The position numbers were made by a program, and so were the translations under genes. A stretch of 64,000 nucleotides of DNA from Mycolicibacterium canariasense (GTDB taxonomy: Bacteria; Actinomycetota; Actinomycetes; Mycobacteriales; Mycobacteriaceae): contig NZ_LQOL01000111.1 in assembly GCF_002101555.1 (NCBI RefSeq), forward strand, positions 1 through 64,000, given 5' to 3'. A model generated the notes under the pieces. It was not told where the DNA came from. It saw only the letters and a program-made list of their open reading frames with translations, and ran no database searches. This document shows, in pieces, positions 34,627 through 43,693 of the stretch (position 1 is its first letter; every line of letters begins with the position of its first letter).

Positions 34627-35475
34627 ATGGACTATGGGCTCGTACTCTTCACCAGCGATCGCGGCATCACCCCGGCGGCCGCTGGCAAGCTCGCCGACGA
34701 CCACGGTTTCACCACCTTCTACGTGCCCGAGCACACCCACATCCCGATCAAGCGGCAGGCCGCGCATCCGACCACCGGTGACGAGACCCTGCCCGACGAC
34801 CGCTACATGCGGACCCTCGATCCGTGGGTGTCGCTGGGTGGAGTGGCCGCCGTGACCGACCGGGTGCGGTTGTCCACCGCGGTGGCCCTGCCCGTCGAGC
34901 ACGACCCCATCACGCTGGCCAAGTCGATCGCCACCCTCGATCACCTGTCCGGCGGCCGGGTCAGCCTCGGCGTCGGATTCGGTTGGAACACCGACGAACT
35001 CGCCGACCACAAGGTGCCGCCGGGTCGCCGGCGGACCATGTTGCGGGAGTACCTGGAGGCCATGCGGGCACTGTGGACCCAGGAAGAAGCCGCCTACGAC
35101 GGCGAATTCGTCAATTTCGGCCCCAGCTGGGCGTGGCCCAAGCCGGTCCAGTCGCACATCCCGGTACTGGTCGGCGCGGCCGGCACCGAGAAGAACTTCA
35201 AGTGGATCGCGAAGTCGGCCGACGGCTGGATCACCACGCCCCGGGACTTCGACATCGACGAGCCGGTGAAGCTGTTGCAGGACACCTGGGCAACGGCCGG
35301 CCGCGACGGGGCCCCACAAATCGTCGCGCTCGACTTCAAGCCGGACCCCGACAAACTCGTGCGCTGGGCCGAACTTGGCGTCACCGAGGTGTTGTTCGGG
35401 CTGCCGGACAAATCCGAGGCGGAGGTCGGGGCGTACGTCGAGCGGCTGGCGGGCAAGCTCGCCGCCCTCGTCTGA
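34627..35475 (+). CDS. Luciferase-like F420-dependent oxidoreductase (Rv0953c-like)
   Basis: The 282-residue TIM-barrel protein belongs to the luciferase-like monooxygenase family; the mycobacterial subgroup usually uses F420. Landmarks are the N-terminal DYGLVLFTSDRGITP, YVPEHTHIP, VALPVEHDPITLAKSIATLDHLSGGRVSLGVGFGWN, and IPVLVGAAGTEKNFKWIAKSADGW. A perfect KstR-type operator just upstream suggests induction on sterols, though the substrate cannot be read from sequence. It is divergent from sfnG. Confidence 0.87.
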   Translation: MDYGLVLFTSDRGITPAAAGKLADDHGFTTFYVPEHTHIPIKRQAAHPTTGDETLPDDRYMRTLDPWVSLGGVAAVTDRVRLSTAVALPVEHDPITLAKSIATLDHLSGGRVSLGVGFGWNTDELADHKVPPGRRRTMLREYLEAMRALWTQEEAAYDGEFVNFGPSWAWPKPVQSHIPVLVGAAGTEKNFKWIAKSADGWITTPRDFDIDEPVKLLQDTWATAGRDGAPQIVALDFKPDPDKLVRWAELGVTEVLFGLPDKSEAEVGAYVERLAGKLAALV

Positions 35476-35540
35476 GATTGCCGGACCACCGGCAAGGTAA
35501 CCGCGACCGCCCTTTCGGTGACCTGCCGGATTTGCTGAGC

Positions 35541-37067
35541 TCAGGCCGGCGTCGCGCGATTGCCTTGTTCGGTCGAGCGCACCGCGATCGCCGCGCCCAG
35601 TGGTTCGCCGTCGGACAGCAGCGCCACCAGTTCCGCGTCGTCGGTGGTGGCCAGGAAGCGTGACTCGTCGGCGTCCAGTCGGCCGACGATGATGCCGGTG
35701 TGCGGGGTCCAGTCGTAACGCACCGTGTAGGTCTCGATGGTCGCCGCCCCGTCGGCCTGCTCGGTGACGGCCACCGCCGGGTAGCCGGCCACCTCGCCCT
35801 GCAGTTCGGCGCTGCGGTCGGGCACCCAGTCGGCGGGTTCGGTGGAGTAGATGCCGACCGAGTACTTGCTCGCGATACCGCCGTTGGCGCCGACGAGGGC
35901 GAATTGGCCGGGCTTGTCCCGCATTTCGTTGACCGCCTCGGCGATGCCGTGCAGCGAGTAGTTGTTGCCCGGACCGCCGAAGAAGGGCAGCCCGCCGGTC
36001 AGGGTCAGCCCGCGCTCGTCGTCGGTCGCCAGCCCGAGCCCGTCGCAGATGTTGAACACCGGGAACGGGAAGCAGCTGTAGAGGTCGAACGCCGCGATGT
36101 CCTCGACGCCGATACCCGCCACCCGCAGCGCCTCGTGCACCGCGAGCACCGAGGCGGGGCTGGCGCCCAGATCGGCCCGCTCCAGCAGTTTCTGTTCCTT
36201 CATGTCGGCGTGCCCGCGCAGATACACCCACTTGTCTTCCGGCACACCGAGTTTGCGCGCCGTGGCCACCGACATGAGCAGCGCCGCCGCACCCTGGTTC
36301 ACCTGGTCGCGGGCCACCATGAGGCGCGGGTAGGGATCGCAGATCATCCGATTCGAGGCTGTCACGGTGACCAATTCGTCGACCGAACGTTCCGTCGGTG
36401 CCGACGAATACGGGTTCTTGGCAGCGACTTTGGAGAACGGCGCGAACAGTTCGGCCATCGCCAGCCGGCAGTCGGCGACCGATAGTCCCAGCCGGGCCCG
36501 CCGCGCGTTGTCCAGCAATCCGTACTGGACCGGGGCGCCGATGAGGCCGTGCTTGATCGTGTACTCGTCGAAGATGCCGTCGTAGCCGTAGCCACGGTCC
36601 TCCAGCTGCCCGCCGACGGTCTCGGAGTGATCGGGCCTGTCGTCGCGGTCCGCGAAGTACCGCAGGCTGGAGGTGTTCTCCGATCCCATCACCAGCACCA
36701 CGTCGGACTCGCCTTCGGCGATGGCACCGGCGAACTCGGTGACCAGACGCTGCGGGCTCTGGCCGCCGATCACCTCCAGCACGGCTCGCGCGGGGTCCGC
36801 GCCGATGCGCGCGGCCACCGACCGCGGGTAGTTGTCGGACTTGCCCAGGGGTGCCGGTGTCCGGCCGGAGATCTCGAATTGCCGGGTTCCGGCAATGACG
36901 TCGATGGCGCGTGCCACGGCGGCGGGATCGGTGCCGGTGTTCTCCAGGGCGGCGCGCGCCGCGGCGGCGGCGAGGTCGACCGACGACATGCCGCGGTAAC
37001 CGGAATCGCCGAGGCGTTCGGTGAACTGGCCCACGCCGACGATGACCGGGGTGCGGGGATCGACCAT
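35541..37067 (-). CDS. Thiolase-like protein lacking the nucleophilic cysteine
   Basis: The 508-residue protein has a thiolase-fold N-terminus (TPVIVGVGQFTERLG, ESDVVLVMGSENTSS), a central region with VNQGAAALLMSVATARKLG, and a C-terminal half with DLYSCFPFPVFNICDGLGL, GGPGNNYSLHGIAEAV and ANGGIASKYSVGIYS. Where ordinary thiolases have the acylated Cys (CxSG) this reads IGGQSPQRLV, so it may act in another acyl-CoA reaction or bind acyl chains without thiolysis. It is often annotated acetyl-CoA acetyltransferase. It lies convergent to the oxidoreductase and divergent from the ATPase pair. Confidence 0.78.
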   Translation of the reverse strand: MVDPRTPVIVGVGQFTERLGDSGYRGMSSVDLAAAAARAALENTGTDPAAVARAIDVIAGTRQFEISGRTPAPLGKSDNYPRSVAARIGADPARAVLEVIGGQSPQRLVTEFAGAIAEGESDVVLVMGSENTSSLRYFADRDDRPDHSETVGGQLEDRGYGYDGIFDEYTIKHGLIGAPVQYGLLDNARRARLGLSVADCRLAMAELFAPFSKVAAKNPYSSAPTERSVDELVTVTASNRMICDPYPRLMVARDQVNQGAAALLMSVATARKLGVPEDKWVYLRGHADMKEQKLLERADLGASPASVLAVHEALRVAGIGVEDIAAFDLYSCFPFPVFNICDGLGLATDDERGLTLTGGLPFFGGPGNNYSLHGIAEAVNEMRDKPGQFALVGANGGIASKYSVGIYSTEPADWVPDRSAELQGEVAGYPAVAVTEQADGAATIETYTVRYDWTPHTGIIVGRLDADESRFLATTDDAELVALLSDGEPLGAAIAVRSTEQGNRATPA

Positions 37068-37160
37068 GACACATCTCCTGACAGGTGTTAATTCGCCAGG
37101 CTAATGGATAGCGGTAGCGGAAGCACAACAGCCTCTACGTCACGATTGGTGTACAACTCA

Positions 37161-37189
37161 TTCGACGTACATCAAGTTGGACGTACAAT
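37161..37189 (+). promoter_or_regulatory. Promoter of the ATPase pair with GACGTACA direct repeats
   Basis: TTCGAC (37161-37166), a 17-base spacer and TACAAT (37184-37189) fit a SigA promoter; six bases separate the -10 from the ATG, so the message is probably leaderless. GACGTACA occurs twice (37164 and 37179), overlapping -35 and -10, and a further GTACA lies at 37151. The repeats look like an operator. Confidence 0.6.
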
Positions 37190-37195
37190 TGCCGG

Positions 37196-38332
37196 ATGTC
37201 GTGGCCGGTTCGTCCGATGTCCCTGGTGGTGGGTGGCGTGGTGCCGCCGGAGAACGTCGTGGGCCGCGTCCGGGAGCAGCAGGAGATCCTGGCCAGCGTG
37301 GTCGACGGGGGTGCGGCCCTGGTCGGCGACCGCAGGCACGGGAAGACCTCGCTGGCCCGATTGGTGGCCCACACCGCCCGCGGACGCGGCTGGCCGGTGA
37401 TCTCGGTGAGTGCCGAACGGCAGACCTACACCGAGTTCGTGTCGGCGCTGGCGGGTGAGCTCGGGCGGCTCGACACGGCGCTGCGGCAGGAGGTCGAGCG
37501 CTGGAAGATCGCCTTCGGCACCGGTCCGGTGCGGTTCGAGCGAGCGCGCGCCGAAGCCGCACTCGACGACCTGCTGCACCGCGCCGTCGGCCGCGCCGGC
37601 GGCGGCCCGCTGGTGCTGTTCATCGACGAGGTCACCGTGCTGGCCCGCAATCTGGAGCGCGAAAAGCCGGGCGGCGGAGACGGTTTCCTGCATCTGCTGC
37701 GTCGCCTACGGCAAGAGCACCCCGGCCGGCTGGCCACGGTGCTGTCCGGATCGATCGGCTTCCACCATATTTCGGGCGACGCCCTGAGCTCGGTCAACGA
37801 CATCCGTAAGGTCACGGTCGGCCCGATCCGCCCCGACCATGCCACCTATCTGGCCGAATGCCTGCTACTGGGCGCGCAGGTCGGCACGACCGACCGCCAC
37901 GCGGTGGCCAACGCCGTCGCGGAGGCGGCCGAACACGTGCCGTACTACATCCAGCACCTGGTGGCCGCGGCAGCCCGGCTCGGCGAACCGGTCAGCGCCG
38001 AACGCATCCCGCGGTTGCTCGACGCGGCGATCGCCGATCCGCACGATCCGTGGGATCTGCGCCATTACCGCGACCGGCTGCGCAACTATTACGGCGACGA
38101 TGCGCCGGCCATCGCCGGGTTGCTCGACATCTATGCCCACGCTTCGGAACCGTTGAGCGTCAACGCGGTTATGCGGCTGTTGCACAGCGAGGGCTCCCCC
38201 ATCACCGACAAGGACCAGCTGGTGTCCTTCATCGAACGGCTCGAGCAGGACCACTATCTGCGCCGGCACCGCGAGGACGACGTCTTCGCCTCCGGACTGG
38301 TACAGCGCGCCTGGCAGGCCATGCGGAGATGA
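37196..38332 (+). CDS. P-loop ATPase (STAND/Orc-like), first of a tandem pair
   Basis: The 378-residue protein has Walker A GDRRHGKTS (44-52), Walker B LVLFIDEV with Asp144 and Glu145, a sensor segment TVLSGSIGFHH (181-191), and a C-terminal helical and winged-helix-like region (about 280-378, with DIYAHASEPLSVNAVMRLL and LEQDHYLRRH). This is the archaeal-ATPase/Orc1-Cdc6-like layout of STAND-type NTPases. It has no obvious transmembrane segment. It is followed four bases later by a second ATPase. Such pairs are unfamiliar to me as a named system; DNA-related regulation or defence are guesses. Confidence 0.8.
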   Translation: MSWPVRPMSLVVGGVVPPENVVGRVREQQEILASVVDGGAALVGDRRHGKTSLARLVAHTARGRGWPVISVSAERQTYTEFVSALAGELGRLDTALRQEVERWKIAFGTGPVRFERARAEAALDDLLHRAVGRAGGGPLVLFIDEVTVLARNLEREKPGGGDGFLHLLRRLRQEHPGRLATVLSGSIGFHHISGDALSSVNDIRKVTVGPIRPDHATYLAECLLLGAQVGTTDRHAVANAVAEAAEHVPYYIQHLVAAAARLGEPVSAERIPRLLDAAIADPHDPWDLRHYRDRLRNYYGDDAPAIAGLLDIYAHASEPLSVNAVMRLLHSEGSPITDKDQLVSFIERLEQDHYLRRHREDDVFASGLVQRAWQAMRR

Positions 38333-38336
38333 ACCG

Positions 38337-39419
38337 ATGAGCGCACCGCTGTACACCCCGGGCACCGCCGGCGCCGCCGACCTGGCAGCGCGCACGGTCG
38401 GGCGGCAAGCGCTGCTGGCGCGGCTGACCCAGCGCATCGGGACGGCCGCGACGGACGGTTCCCGGCCACACACCCTGCTCGTCGGACCGCGCGGCAGCGG
38501 TAAGACCCACACCGTGCGCGTCGCCCTGTATCGCACCCTGACCACACACGCCGAACACATTCTGCCCCTTGTCATTCCCGAAGACGCCTTGGCGATCGGG
38601 AGTTACGCCGATCTGCTCGTCGAGCTGCTGCGGACCCATCGGGCGGACGCCAACGGTCTGCGCGACGACGTGGTCGAGCTGGAACGGACCATCGTCGAGA
38701 TCGCCGACGGCCGGATGGTACTGGTCGTGATCGAGAATCTGGACCGGGTCTTCGACGCGATCGGTGAAGCCGGCCAAGGCAGCCTGCGGGCGTGGGTCGA
38801 GACATCAACGGCCGTCACGATTTTTGCCACCGCACCGACTCTGTTCCCCGGTGTGTCGTCACGTACCCATCCCTGGTACGGCTCCTTCATCATCGAGCAC
38901 CTGGACGACCTGAGCGTGCAGGACGGAGCGCAGATCGTGGCCCGGACGGCCCGCGACCGTGGCGACGACGAGCTGGCCGGCTATGCGTGCTCGCCCGACG
39001 GTCTGCACCGACTGACGGAGATCGCCGCGGTGACCGGTGGGGCACCCCGGATGTGGCGCATGGTCGGCGACGTCGCCGACCGCGACGGCCTGGCCGCCGT
39101 CACCCCGGTACTGACCGCGTTACTGGACCGGTTGACCCCGGTCTACCAGCATCGGCTGTGGGGACTGCCGGCCGGTGAGCAGCGCTTGGTGGTCGAGATC
39201 GCACGCGGCGACGGGCCACGCACGGTGTCCGATCTCGCTGCTGCCGTGGGGGTTTCGAGCCAGACCGCGTCTGCGGCGCTGGGCCGGCTGGTGGCCGCGC
39301 GCTGGGTGACGGCCGCCAAGTCCGATACCGGTGACCGGCGCGCCACCTGGTACGACCTCACCGAGCCACTGGTGCGCCACGTGCTGCGCTACCGGGAGGG
39401 GCAGCCACCCACCCCTTGA
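38337..39419 (+). CDS. P-loop ATPase with C-terminal MarR-like winged helix, second of a tandem pair
   Basis: The 360-residue protein has Walker A GPRGSGKTH (50-58), a Walker B VLVVIENLDRVF with Asn in place of the usual acidic pair and Asp136 three residues after Glu133, sensor FATAPTLFPG, and a C-terminal winged helix (about 270-350: RTVSDLAAAVGVSSQTASAALGRLVAARWV, then DRRATWYDL) like MarR DNA-binding domains. It starts four bases after the first ATPase, so both are in one operon. ATP-dependent DNA binding is a reasonable inference; targets are unknown. Confidence 0.82.
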   Translation: MSAPLYTPGTAGAADLAARTVGRQALLARLTQRIGTAATDGSRPHTLLVGPRGSGKTHTVRVALYRTLTTHAEHILPLVIPEDALAIGSYADLLVELLRTHRADANGLRDDVVELERTIVEIADGRMVLVVIENLDRVFDAIGEAGQGSLRAWVETSTAVTIFATAPTLFPGVSSRTHPWYGSFIIEHLDDLSVQDGAQIVARTARDRGDDELAGYACSPDGLHRLTEIAAVTGGAPRMWRMVGDVADRDGLAAVTPVLTALLDRLTPVYQHRLWGLPAGEQRLVVEIARGDGPRTVSDLAAAVGVSSQTASAALGRLVAARWVTAAKSDTGDRRATWYDLTEPLVRHVLRYREGQPPTP

Positions 39420-39425
39420 CGAGGC

Positions 39426-39464
39426 TGTCACTTAGTGACACAGTGGAGCTGTCACTAAGTGACA
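39426..39464 (+). promoter_or_regulatory. Twin palindromic operators upstream of tetR
   Basis: TGTCACT-T-AGTGACA (39426-39440) and TGTCACT-A-AGTGACA (39450-39464) are two perfect 15-base palindromes, 24 bases centre to centre, lying between a TTGACG (39416-39421) and the probable GTG start. This is a typical autoregulatory TetR operator arrangement. Confidence 0.8.
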
Positions 39465-39475
39465 AGGCAAAGGGG

Positions 39476-40099
39476 GTGGTGCAGATCGGTGACAAACAGG
39501 CGCAGGCCCGCCTGGCCGTGTCTCGACACGCGGCCACCCTCTTCTGGGAACGCGGGGTCGCCGCCACCAGTGGCGACGATATTGCCGCTGCCGCAGGGCT
39601 TTCCACCAGAACAATCTGGCGCTACTTCCGGACCAAGGAGAGCTGCGTCGAGCCGCTGCTGGCCAAGTCGGCGGAACGCTTCCTGGATTCGGCGCGCCGC
39701 TGGCCGCACGAACTGTCCCTCATCGAACACCTGGCGGCCGAGGCCGTCGCATACCCACTGTCCCCGCAGGACATCGAGGACGAGGTCGCGGCGCTGCGGA
39801 TCGCTACGCTGTCGCACACCGACCCCGCGCTGCGCACCGCGTACCTGATGGTGCACGACCAGATGGAGCGCGGATTGATCCCGGTGATCGCCGACCGGCT
39901 CGGCGTGCCGGACGACCATCTCACCGCGCGGCTCTACGCCGCCACGGTCACCGGCGCGTTCCGCGTCATCGATGAGGATGTCGGCCACACCGTCATCGTC
40001 GAGGGTAAGCCGGTCAGCCAGGACGAGGCCTACGCACTGATCGACCGGGCCATCCGGGAAGCCACCGACGGCCGCATCGGCGGACCTGTGCGGGGCTGA
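39476..40099 (+). CDS. TetR-family regulator
   Basis: The 207-residue protein has an N-terminal TetR helix-turn-helix (VSRHAATLFWERGVAATSGDDIAAAAGLSTRTIWRYFRTKE) and an all-helical ligand domain. The GTG at 39476 is preferred because AAGG lies eight bases upstream; the frame extends to 39416 but that part contains the operators. Two identical-class palindromes directly upstream imply autoregulation. The neighbours are the ATPase pair upstream (stop at 39419) and an S9 peptidase downstream, either of which might be a target. Confidence 0.87.
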   Translation: MVQIGDKQAQARLAVSRHAATLFWERGVAATSGDDIAAAAGLSTRTIWRYFRTKESCVEPLLAKSAERFLDSARRWPHELSLIEHLAAEAVAYPLSPQDIEDEVAALRIATLSHTDPALRTAYLMVHDQMERGLIPVIADRLGVPDDHLTARLYAATVTGAFRVIDEDVGHTVIVEGKPVSQDEAYALIDRAIREATDGRIGGPVRG

Positions 40100-40124
40100 C
40101 CCGTTCTCCCCCAATTCCTTACGA

Positions 40125-40142
40125 GCCCACATCACGGTGGGC
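40125..40142 (+). terminator. Weak hairpin after tetR
   Basis: GCCCAC-ATCACG-GTGGGC forms a six-base-pair hairpin between tetR and the peptidase gene, followed by CCGTC rather than T, so termination is doubtful. Confidence 0.35.
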
Positions 40143-40176
40143 CCGTCGACCCAGCACGCCCCGAGAAAGGACCACT

Positions 40177-42027
40177 GTGCCCACCCACATCACCGTCGAG
40201 GAATTCTTCCGCGCGCCCGAGCGCACCGCGGCGACCATCTCCCCCGACGGCACCCGGCTGGCCTATCTGGCTCCGTGGCGCAACCGCCTCAACATCTGGG
40301 TGCAGCGCCTGGACACCGACGAGCCGGCCCGCTGTGTCACCGCCGATGAGACCCGCAGCGTGTACATCTACCGCTGGACCCCTGACCCGCGCTGGCTGCT
40401 GTACATGCAGGACACCGGTGGCGACGAGAATTGGCACCTGTACCGCATCGATCTCGACGACCCGTCCGCCCCTGCGGTCGACCTCACCCCGTTTCCCGGC
40501 ACCCGGGCGGATTTCGAGGTGCTCAAGGGTCGGCCCGGCAAGGCGATCGTCCAGCTCAACAAGCGCAATCCCGAACTGTTCGACGCCTACGAACTCGATA
40601 TCGCCACCGGCGAGCTGACGCTGCTGGCCGAAAACCCCGGCACCGTGGTCGGATGGTTGAGCAGCCAGACCGGCGAACTGTTCACCAACACGCTGACGGC
40701 CGACGGCGACGTCGAACTGTCACACTGGGACCCGGCGGCAAAAGCGTTGCGTCCCATCAAGGTCTACGACGGCATGGGCTATCCGCTGGGCATCCACCCC
40801 ATCGCCGTCACGCCGGATGGCACCGGGCTGTGGCTCGGGTCCAACGAGGGCACCGACCGCACCCGCCTGGTCCGCGTCGACGTGGCCACCGGCGCCGAGA
40901 CCGAGGTCGACAGCCATCCCAGCCTCGAACTGGCCGCGCAGCTCATGCTGCCCTCACCGCTGATCCTCAGTTCCCGCACCGGCGAGCTGATCGGGGCCCG
41001 CTACTACGGGGAGCGTCAGGTGATCCACGCGCTGGATCCGGAATTCGCCGACGTGCTGGGTGCTTTGACGGCGCTCTCCGACGGTGACCTGGCCGCCATC
41101 TCCTCCGACGACAGCGGGCGGCGCTGGGTGGTGAGTTTCACCGACGACCGCGACCCTTGGGCCACCTATCTCTACGACCACGCCACCGGCGAGCACCGGC
41201 TGTTGTTCCGGCCGTACCCGCACCTGGATCCCGAGGCACTGGCCCCGATGCGCCCGGTCACCATCGAATCGCGCGACGGCCTGGACCTGCACGGCTATCT
41301 CACCCTGCCGGTCGGAACGGAGCAGACGAACCTGCCGATGGTCCTGCTGGTGCACGGCGGGCCATGGGCGCGGGACTGCTGGGGTTACCAACCCGACGTG
41401 CAACTGCTGGCCAACCGCGGATATGCGGTGCTGCAGGTCAACTTTCGCGGGTCAACGGGCTACGGCAAGGCGTTCGTCCAGGCCGCCATCGGTGAGTTCG
41501 CCGGCAAGATGCACGACGATCTGATCGACGCCGTCGACTGGGCCGTGCAGCGGGGCATCGCCGACCGGGAGCGGGTGGCGATCTTCGGCGGTTCCTACGG
41601 CGGGTACGCGGCGCTGGTCGGCGTGACCTTCACCCCCGATGTCTTCGCCGCGGCCATCGACTATGTCGGGATCTCCAGCCTGCCCAACTTCATGCGGACA
41701 CTGCCGAACGTCGCCCGGCCCTTCCTGGCGAACAACTGGCACCGTTATGTCGGCGACCCGTCGGACCCGGCGCAGGAGGCCGATATGCTGGCCCGCTCGC
41801 CGATCACCAAGGTGGACGCCATCCGCACACCGCTGCTGATCGCCCAGGGCGTCAACGATTCTCGGGTGGTTCAGGCCGAGTCCGACAATATGGTCGCCGC
41901 CCTGCGGGCCTGCGGCGTGCAGGTCGAGTATCTGGTCAAGGACGACGAGGGCCACGGCTTCATCAACCCGGAAAATCAGATGGACCTGTACCACGCGGTC
42001 GAACGCTTCCTGGCCAAGCACCTCTGA
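40177..42027 (+). CDS. S9 family prolyl-oligopeptidase-type peptidase
   Basis: The 616-residue protein has a beta-propeller N-terminal half ([38 protein letters not shown]) and a C-terminal alpha/beta hydrolase with the catalytic triad Ser473 ([10 protein letters not shown]), Asp561 (GVNDSRV) and His593 (DEGHGF). It is an acylaminoacyl-peptidase/dipeptidyl-peptidase type enzyme; no signal peptide is visible, so it is probably cytoplasmic. GAAAGGA precedes the GTG start. It follows the TetR gene by 77 bases. Confidence 0.93.
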   Translation: MPTHITVEEFFRAPERTAATISPDGTRLAYLAPWRNRLNIWVQRLDTDEPARCVTADETRSVYIYRWTPDPRWLLYMQDTGGDENWHLYRIDLDDPSAPAVDLTPFPGTRADFEVLKGRPGKAIVQLNKRNPELFDAYELDIATGELTLLAENPGTVVGWLSSQTGELFTNTLTADGDVELSHWDPAAKALRPIKVYDGMGYPLGIHPIAVTPDGTGLWLGSNEGTDRTRLVRVDVATGAETEVDSHPSLELAAQLMLPSPLILSSRTGELIGARYYGERQVIHALDPEFADVLGALTALSDGDLAAISSDDSGRRWVVSFTDDRDPWATYLYDHATGEHRLLFRPYPHLDPEALAPMRPVTIESRDGLDLHGYLTLPVGTEQTNLPMVLLVHGGPWARDCWGYQPDVQLLANRGYAVLQVNFRGSTGYGKAFVQAAIGEFAGKMHDDLIDAVDWAVQRGIADRERVAIFGGSYGGYAALVGVTFTPDVFAAAIDYVGISSLPNFMRTLPNVARPFLANNWHRYVGDPSDPAQEADMLARSPITKVDAIRTPLLIAQGVNDSRVVQAESDNMVAALRACGVQVEYLVKDDEGHGFINPENQMDLYHAVERFLAKHL

Positions 42028-42079
42028 CCGATGCCGTCGACCTGACCTCATCGAAAGCCCATGTTCCGAGAGCTTCCGA

Positions 42080-42991
42080 TCAGCTGGCGTTGCCGGGATA
42101 GATGCCGTCGTAACCCTTCGCGGCCATGAGTTCAGCGGTGGCCTGCCAGAGTTCGCGCCGGGTCCGCGGGTCGTCGGCCGGTGGGACGGGAGTAAGCAGC
42201 CGGGCGCTCTTTCCGGAGTAATACCCGCCCGATTGCAGCCCAGAGTCGGTGCCGACCCGCACGATGAGGTTGGCGCCGTTATGCGGATCACCGATACCGA
42301 GCACGTTCAGGATGCGCTCGAGTACGGCGGCGAAGCGCAGTTCACGGCCGAGGCCGGTGGTGTTGTAGCCGGGGTTGAGACACATGGCACTGATGGCCGT
42401 GCCGGCGAGCCGGTCGGCCAATTCGAGGGTGAACATGATGTCGAGCAGCTTGCTCTTGCCGTAGAGCGGTGAGGACTGCAGGGCATTGAAGGGCGCGGTG
42501 CTGGTCAGATCGTCGGGTATCCGCAGCGTGCCGTGCCGCCGCGACGCCTCGGAGGCGACCGTGACCACGCGGGCGCACGCTGCGCGCCGCAGTGCAGGCA
42601 GGACCGTGCCGGTGAGCAGCCATGGCGCGAGGTAGTTGACGGTGATCATCTCAGGCAGGCCGTCGACAGTGGTGCGCTGACTCATGGCATGCAGACCGGC
42701 GTTGTTGATCAGGACGTCCACCCGTGCGTAGCGGTGGTTGATCTCCATGCCCGCGCGGCGGGTACTGGCCAGATCGGTGAAATCGGCATCGATGATGTCG
42801 ATGACGGTGTTCGGCGAAACCCGACGAATGTGGGTGACAGTCTGTTCGGCCCGCTCCGCGTTCCTCGCGGTGAGCACGAGGTGCGCGCCGCGACGCGCGA
42901 GATCGATGGCCGCCAGCTCACCGATGCCGCTCGTGGCGCCGGTGATCACGACTACGGGCGGTTCTGGTCGGTCGACATCCCAAATATTCAT
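42080..42991 (-). CDS. Short-chain dehydrogenase/reductase (retinol dehydrogenase-like)
   Basis: The 303-residue SDR has the cofactor motif TGATSGIGE (18-26), the NNAG motif in VLINNAGLHA, a Ser-containing VTVASEAS and the YxxxK pair in LYGKSKLL. The Arg in TARNAER after the second strand suggests NADP(H). It is divergent from a TetR gene with only 25 bases between the start codons, so it is very probably the target of that regulator. Confidence 0.9.
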   Translation of the reverse strand: MNIWDVDRPEPPVVVITGATSGIGELAAIDLARRGAHLVLTARNAERAEQTVTHIRRVSPNTVIDIIDADFTDLASTRRAGMEINHRYARVDVLINNAGLHAMSQRTTVDGLPEMITVNYLAPWLLTGTVLPALRRAACARVVTVASEASRRHGTLRIPDDLTSTAPFNALQSSPLYGKSKLLDIMFTLELADRLAGTAISAMCLNPGYNTTGLGRELRFAAVLERILNVLGIGDPHNGANLIVRVGTDSGLQSGGYYSGKSARLLTPVPPADDPRTRRELWQATAELMAAKGYDGIYPGNAS

Positions 42992-42995
42992 ACTG

Positions 42996-43009
42996 GTCTA
43001 AGTTTAGAC
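42996..43009. promoter_or_regulatory. Operator between divergent SDR and tetR
   Basis: GTCTAA-GT-TTAGAC is a perfect inverted repeat in the centre of the 25-base gap. Overlapping -10-like hexamers (TAGACT toward tetR, TAAACT toward the SDR) mean both transcripts are probably leaderless and both promoters would be covered by one bound repressor. Confidence 0.75.
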
Positions 43010-43016
43010 TTGGTGT

Positions 43017-43631
43017 ATGGAAGTGCGCACATCCTCGACATCGACCGACACCTCGATGGGGTTGCGGGAACGCAAGAAACGGCAAACTTGGCGAGATATC
43101 CGCGCCGCCGCCAATCGCCTGCTCAGCGAGCACGACTACGCGTCCGTCAGCATCGATATGATCGCCGCCGAGGCGAATGTCTCACGCGCCACGTTCTTCA
43201 ACTACTTCGCATCCAAGGACGCGGTGGTCTTCGATGCCGACCCCGATGAGCTCTCGGCTTACAGGTCGTTGCTCGACGCCCGGCCCCACGACGAGCCGAC
43301 CTGGACCTCCCTGCGGCACATTCTGGTCGAGACAGTCACGTCTGTCGCCGAGCAAGTCGTCGTCCAACATCATCTCCTACAACGCAACCCGGCATTGGCA
43401 AGCGGTGGACGCACCTTCGGCGATCAGTTCCGCCACACTCTGATCGAGTGGGCCACTCAGCGAGCGATAGCGGCCGGGAGCACGGAATTCAGCGCCGCGC
43501 TGCTGGTCGCTGCGGCCGATGCCGCAGCGACCACCGCCTACCGGTTCTGGGACCCCGACACCGGCGCCCAGACGCTGCGTGATCTGCTCACCGCCGCCTT
43601 CGACACCGTGGGTGCGGGCTTCGTCGACTAG
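43017..43631 (+). CDS. TetR-family regulator of the adjacent SDR
   Basis: The 204-residue protein has a TetR HTH (RERKKRQTWRDIRAAANRLL...YASVSIDMIAAEANVSRATFFNYFASKDAVVF) and a C-terminal helical domain ending in FDTVGAGFVD. The FFNYFASK recognition region is of the type seen in mycofactocin- and efflux-linked TetRs. Start is the ATG at 43017, six bases after TAGACT. A hairpin terminator follows the stop. Confidence 0.9.
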   Translation: MEVRTSSTSTDTSMGLRERKKRQTWRDIRAAANRLLSEHDYASVSIDMIAAEANVSRATFFNYFASKDAVVFDADPDELSAYRSLLDARPHDEPTWTSLRHILVETVTSVAEQVVVQHHLLQRNPALASGGRTFGDQFRHTLIEWATQRAIAAGSTEFSAALLVAAADAAATTAYRFWDPDTGAQTLRDLLTAAFDTVGAGFVD

Positions 43632-43641
43632 CCCTGAGACG

Positions 43642-43679
43642 CAAAATCCCCCGGAATCGATTGACTCCGAGGGATTTTG
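43642..43679. terminator. Bidirectional terminator between tetR and sucD
   Basis: CAAAATCCCcCGGA and TCCGaGGGATTTTG form a stem with one mismatch and a ten-base loop; A/T runs at the outer ends allow function in both directions between the convergent genes. Confidence 0.85.
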
Positions 43680-43693
43680 GCGTGCGTGGTGCG

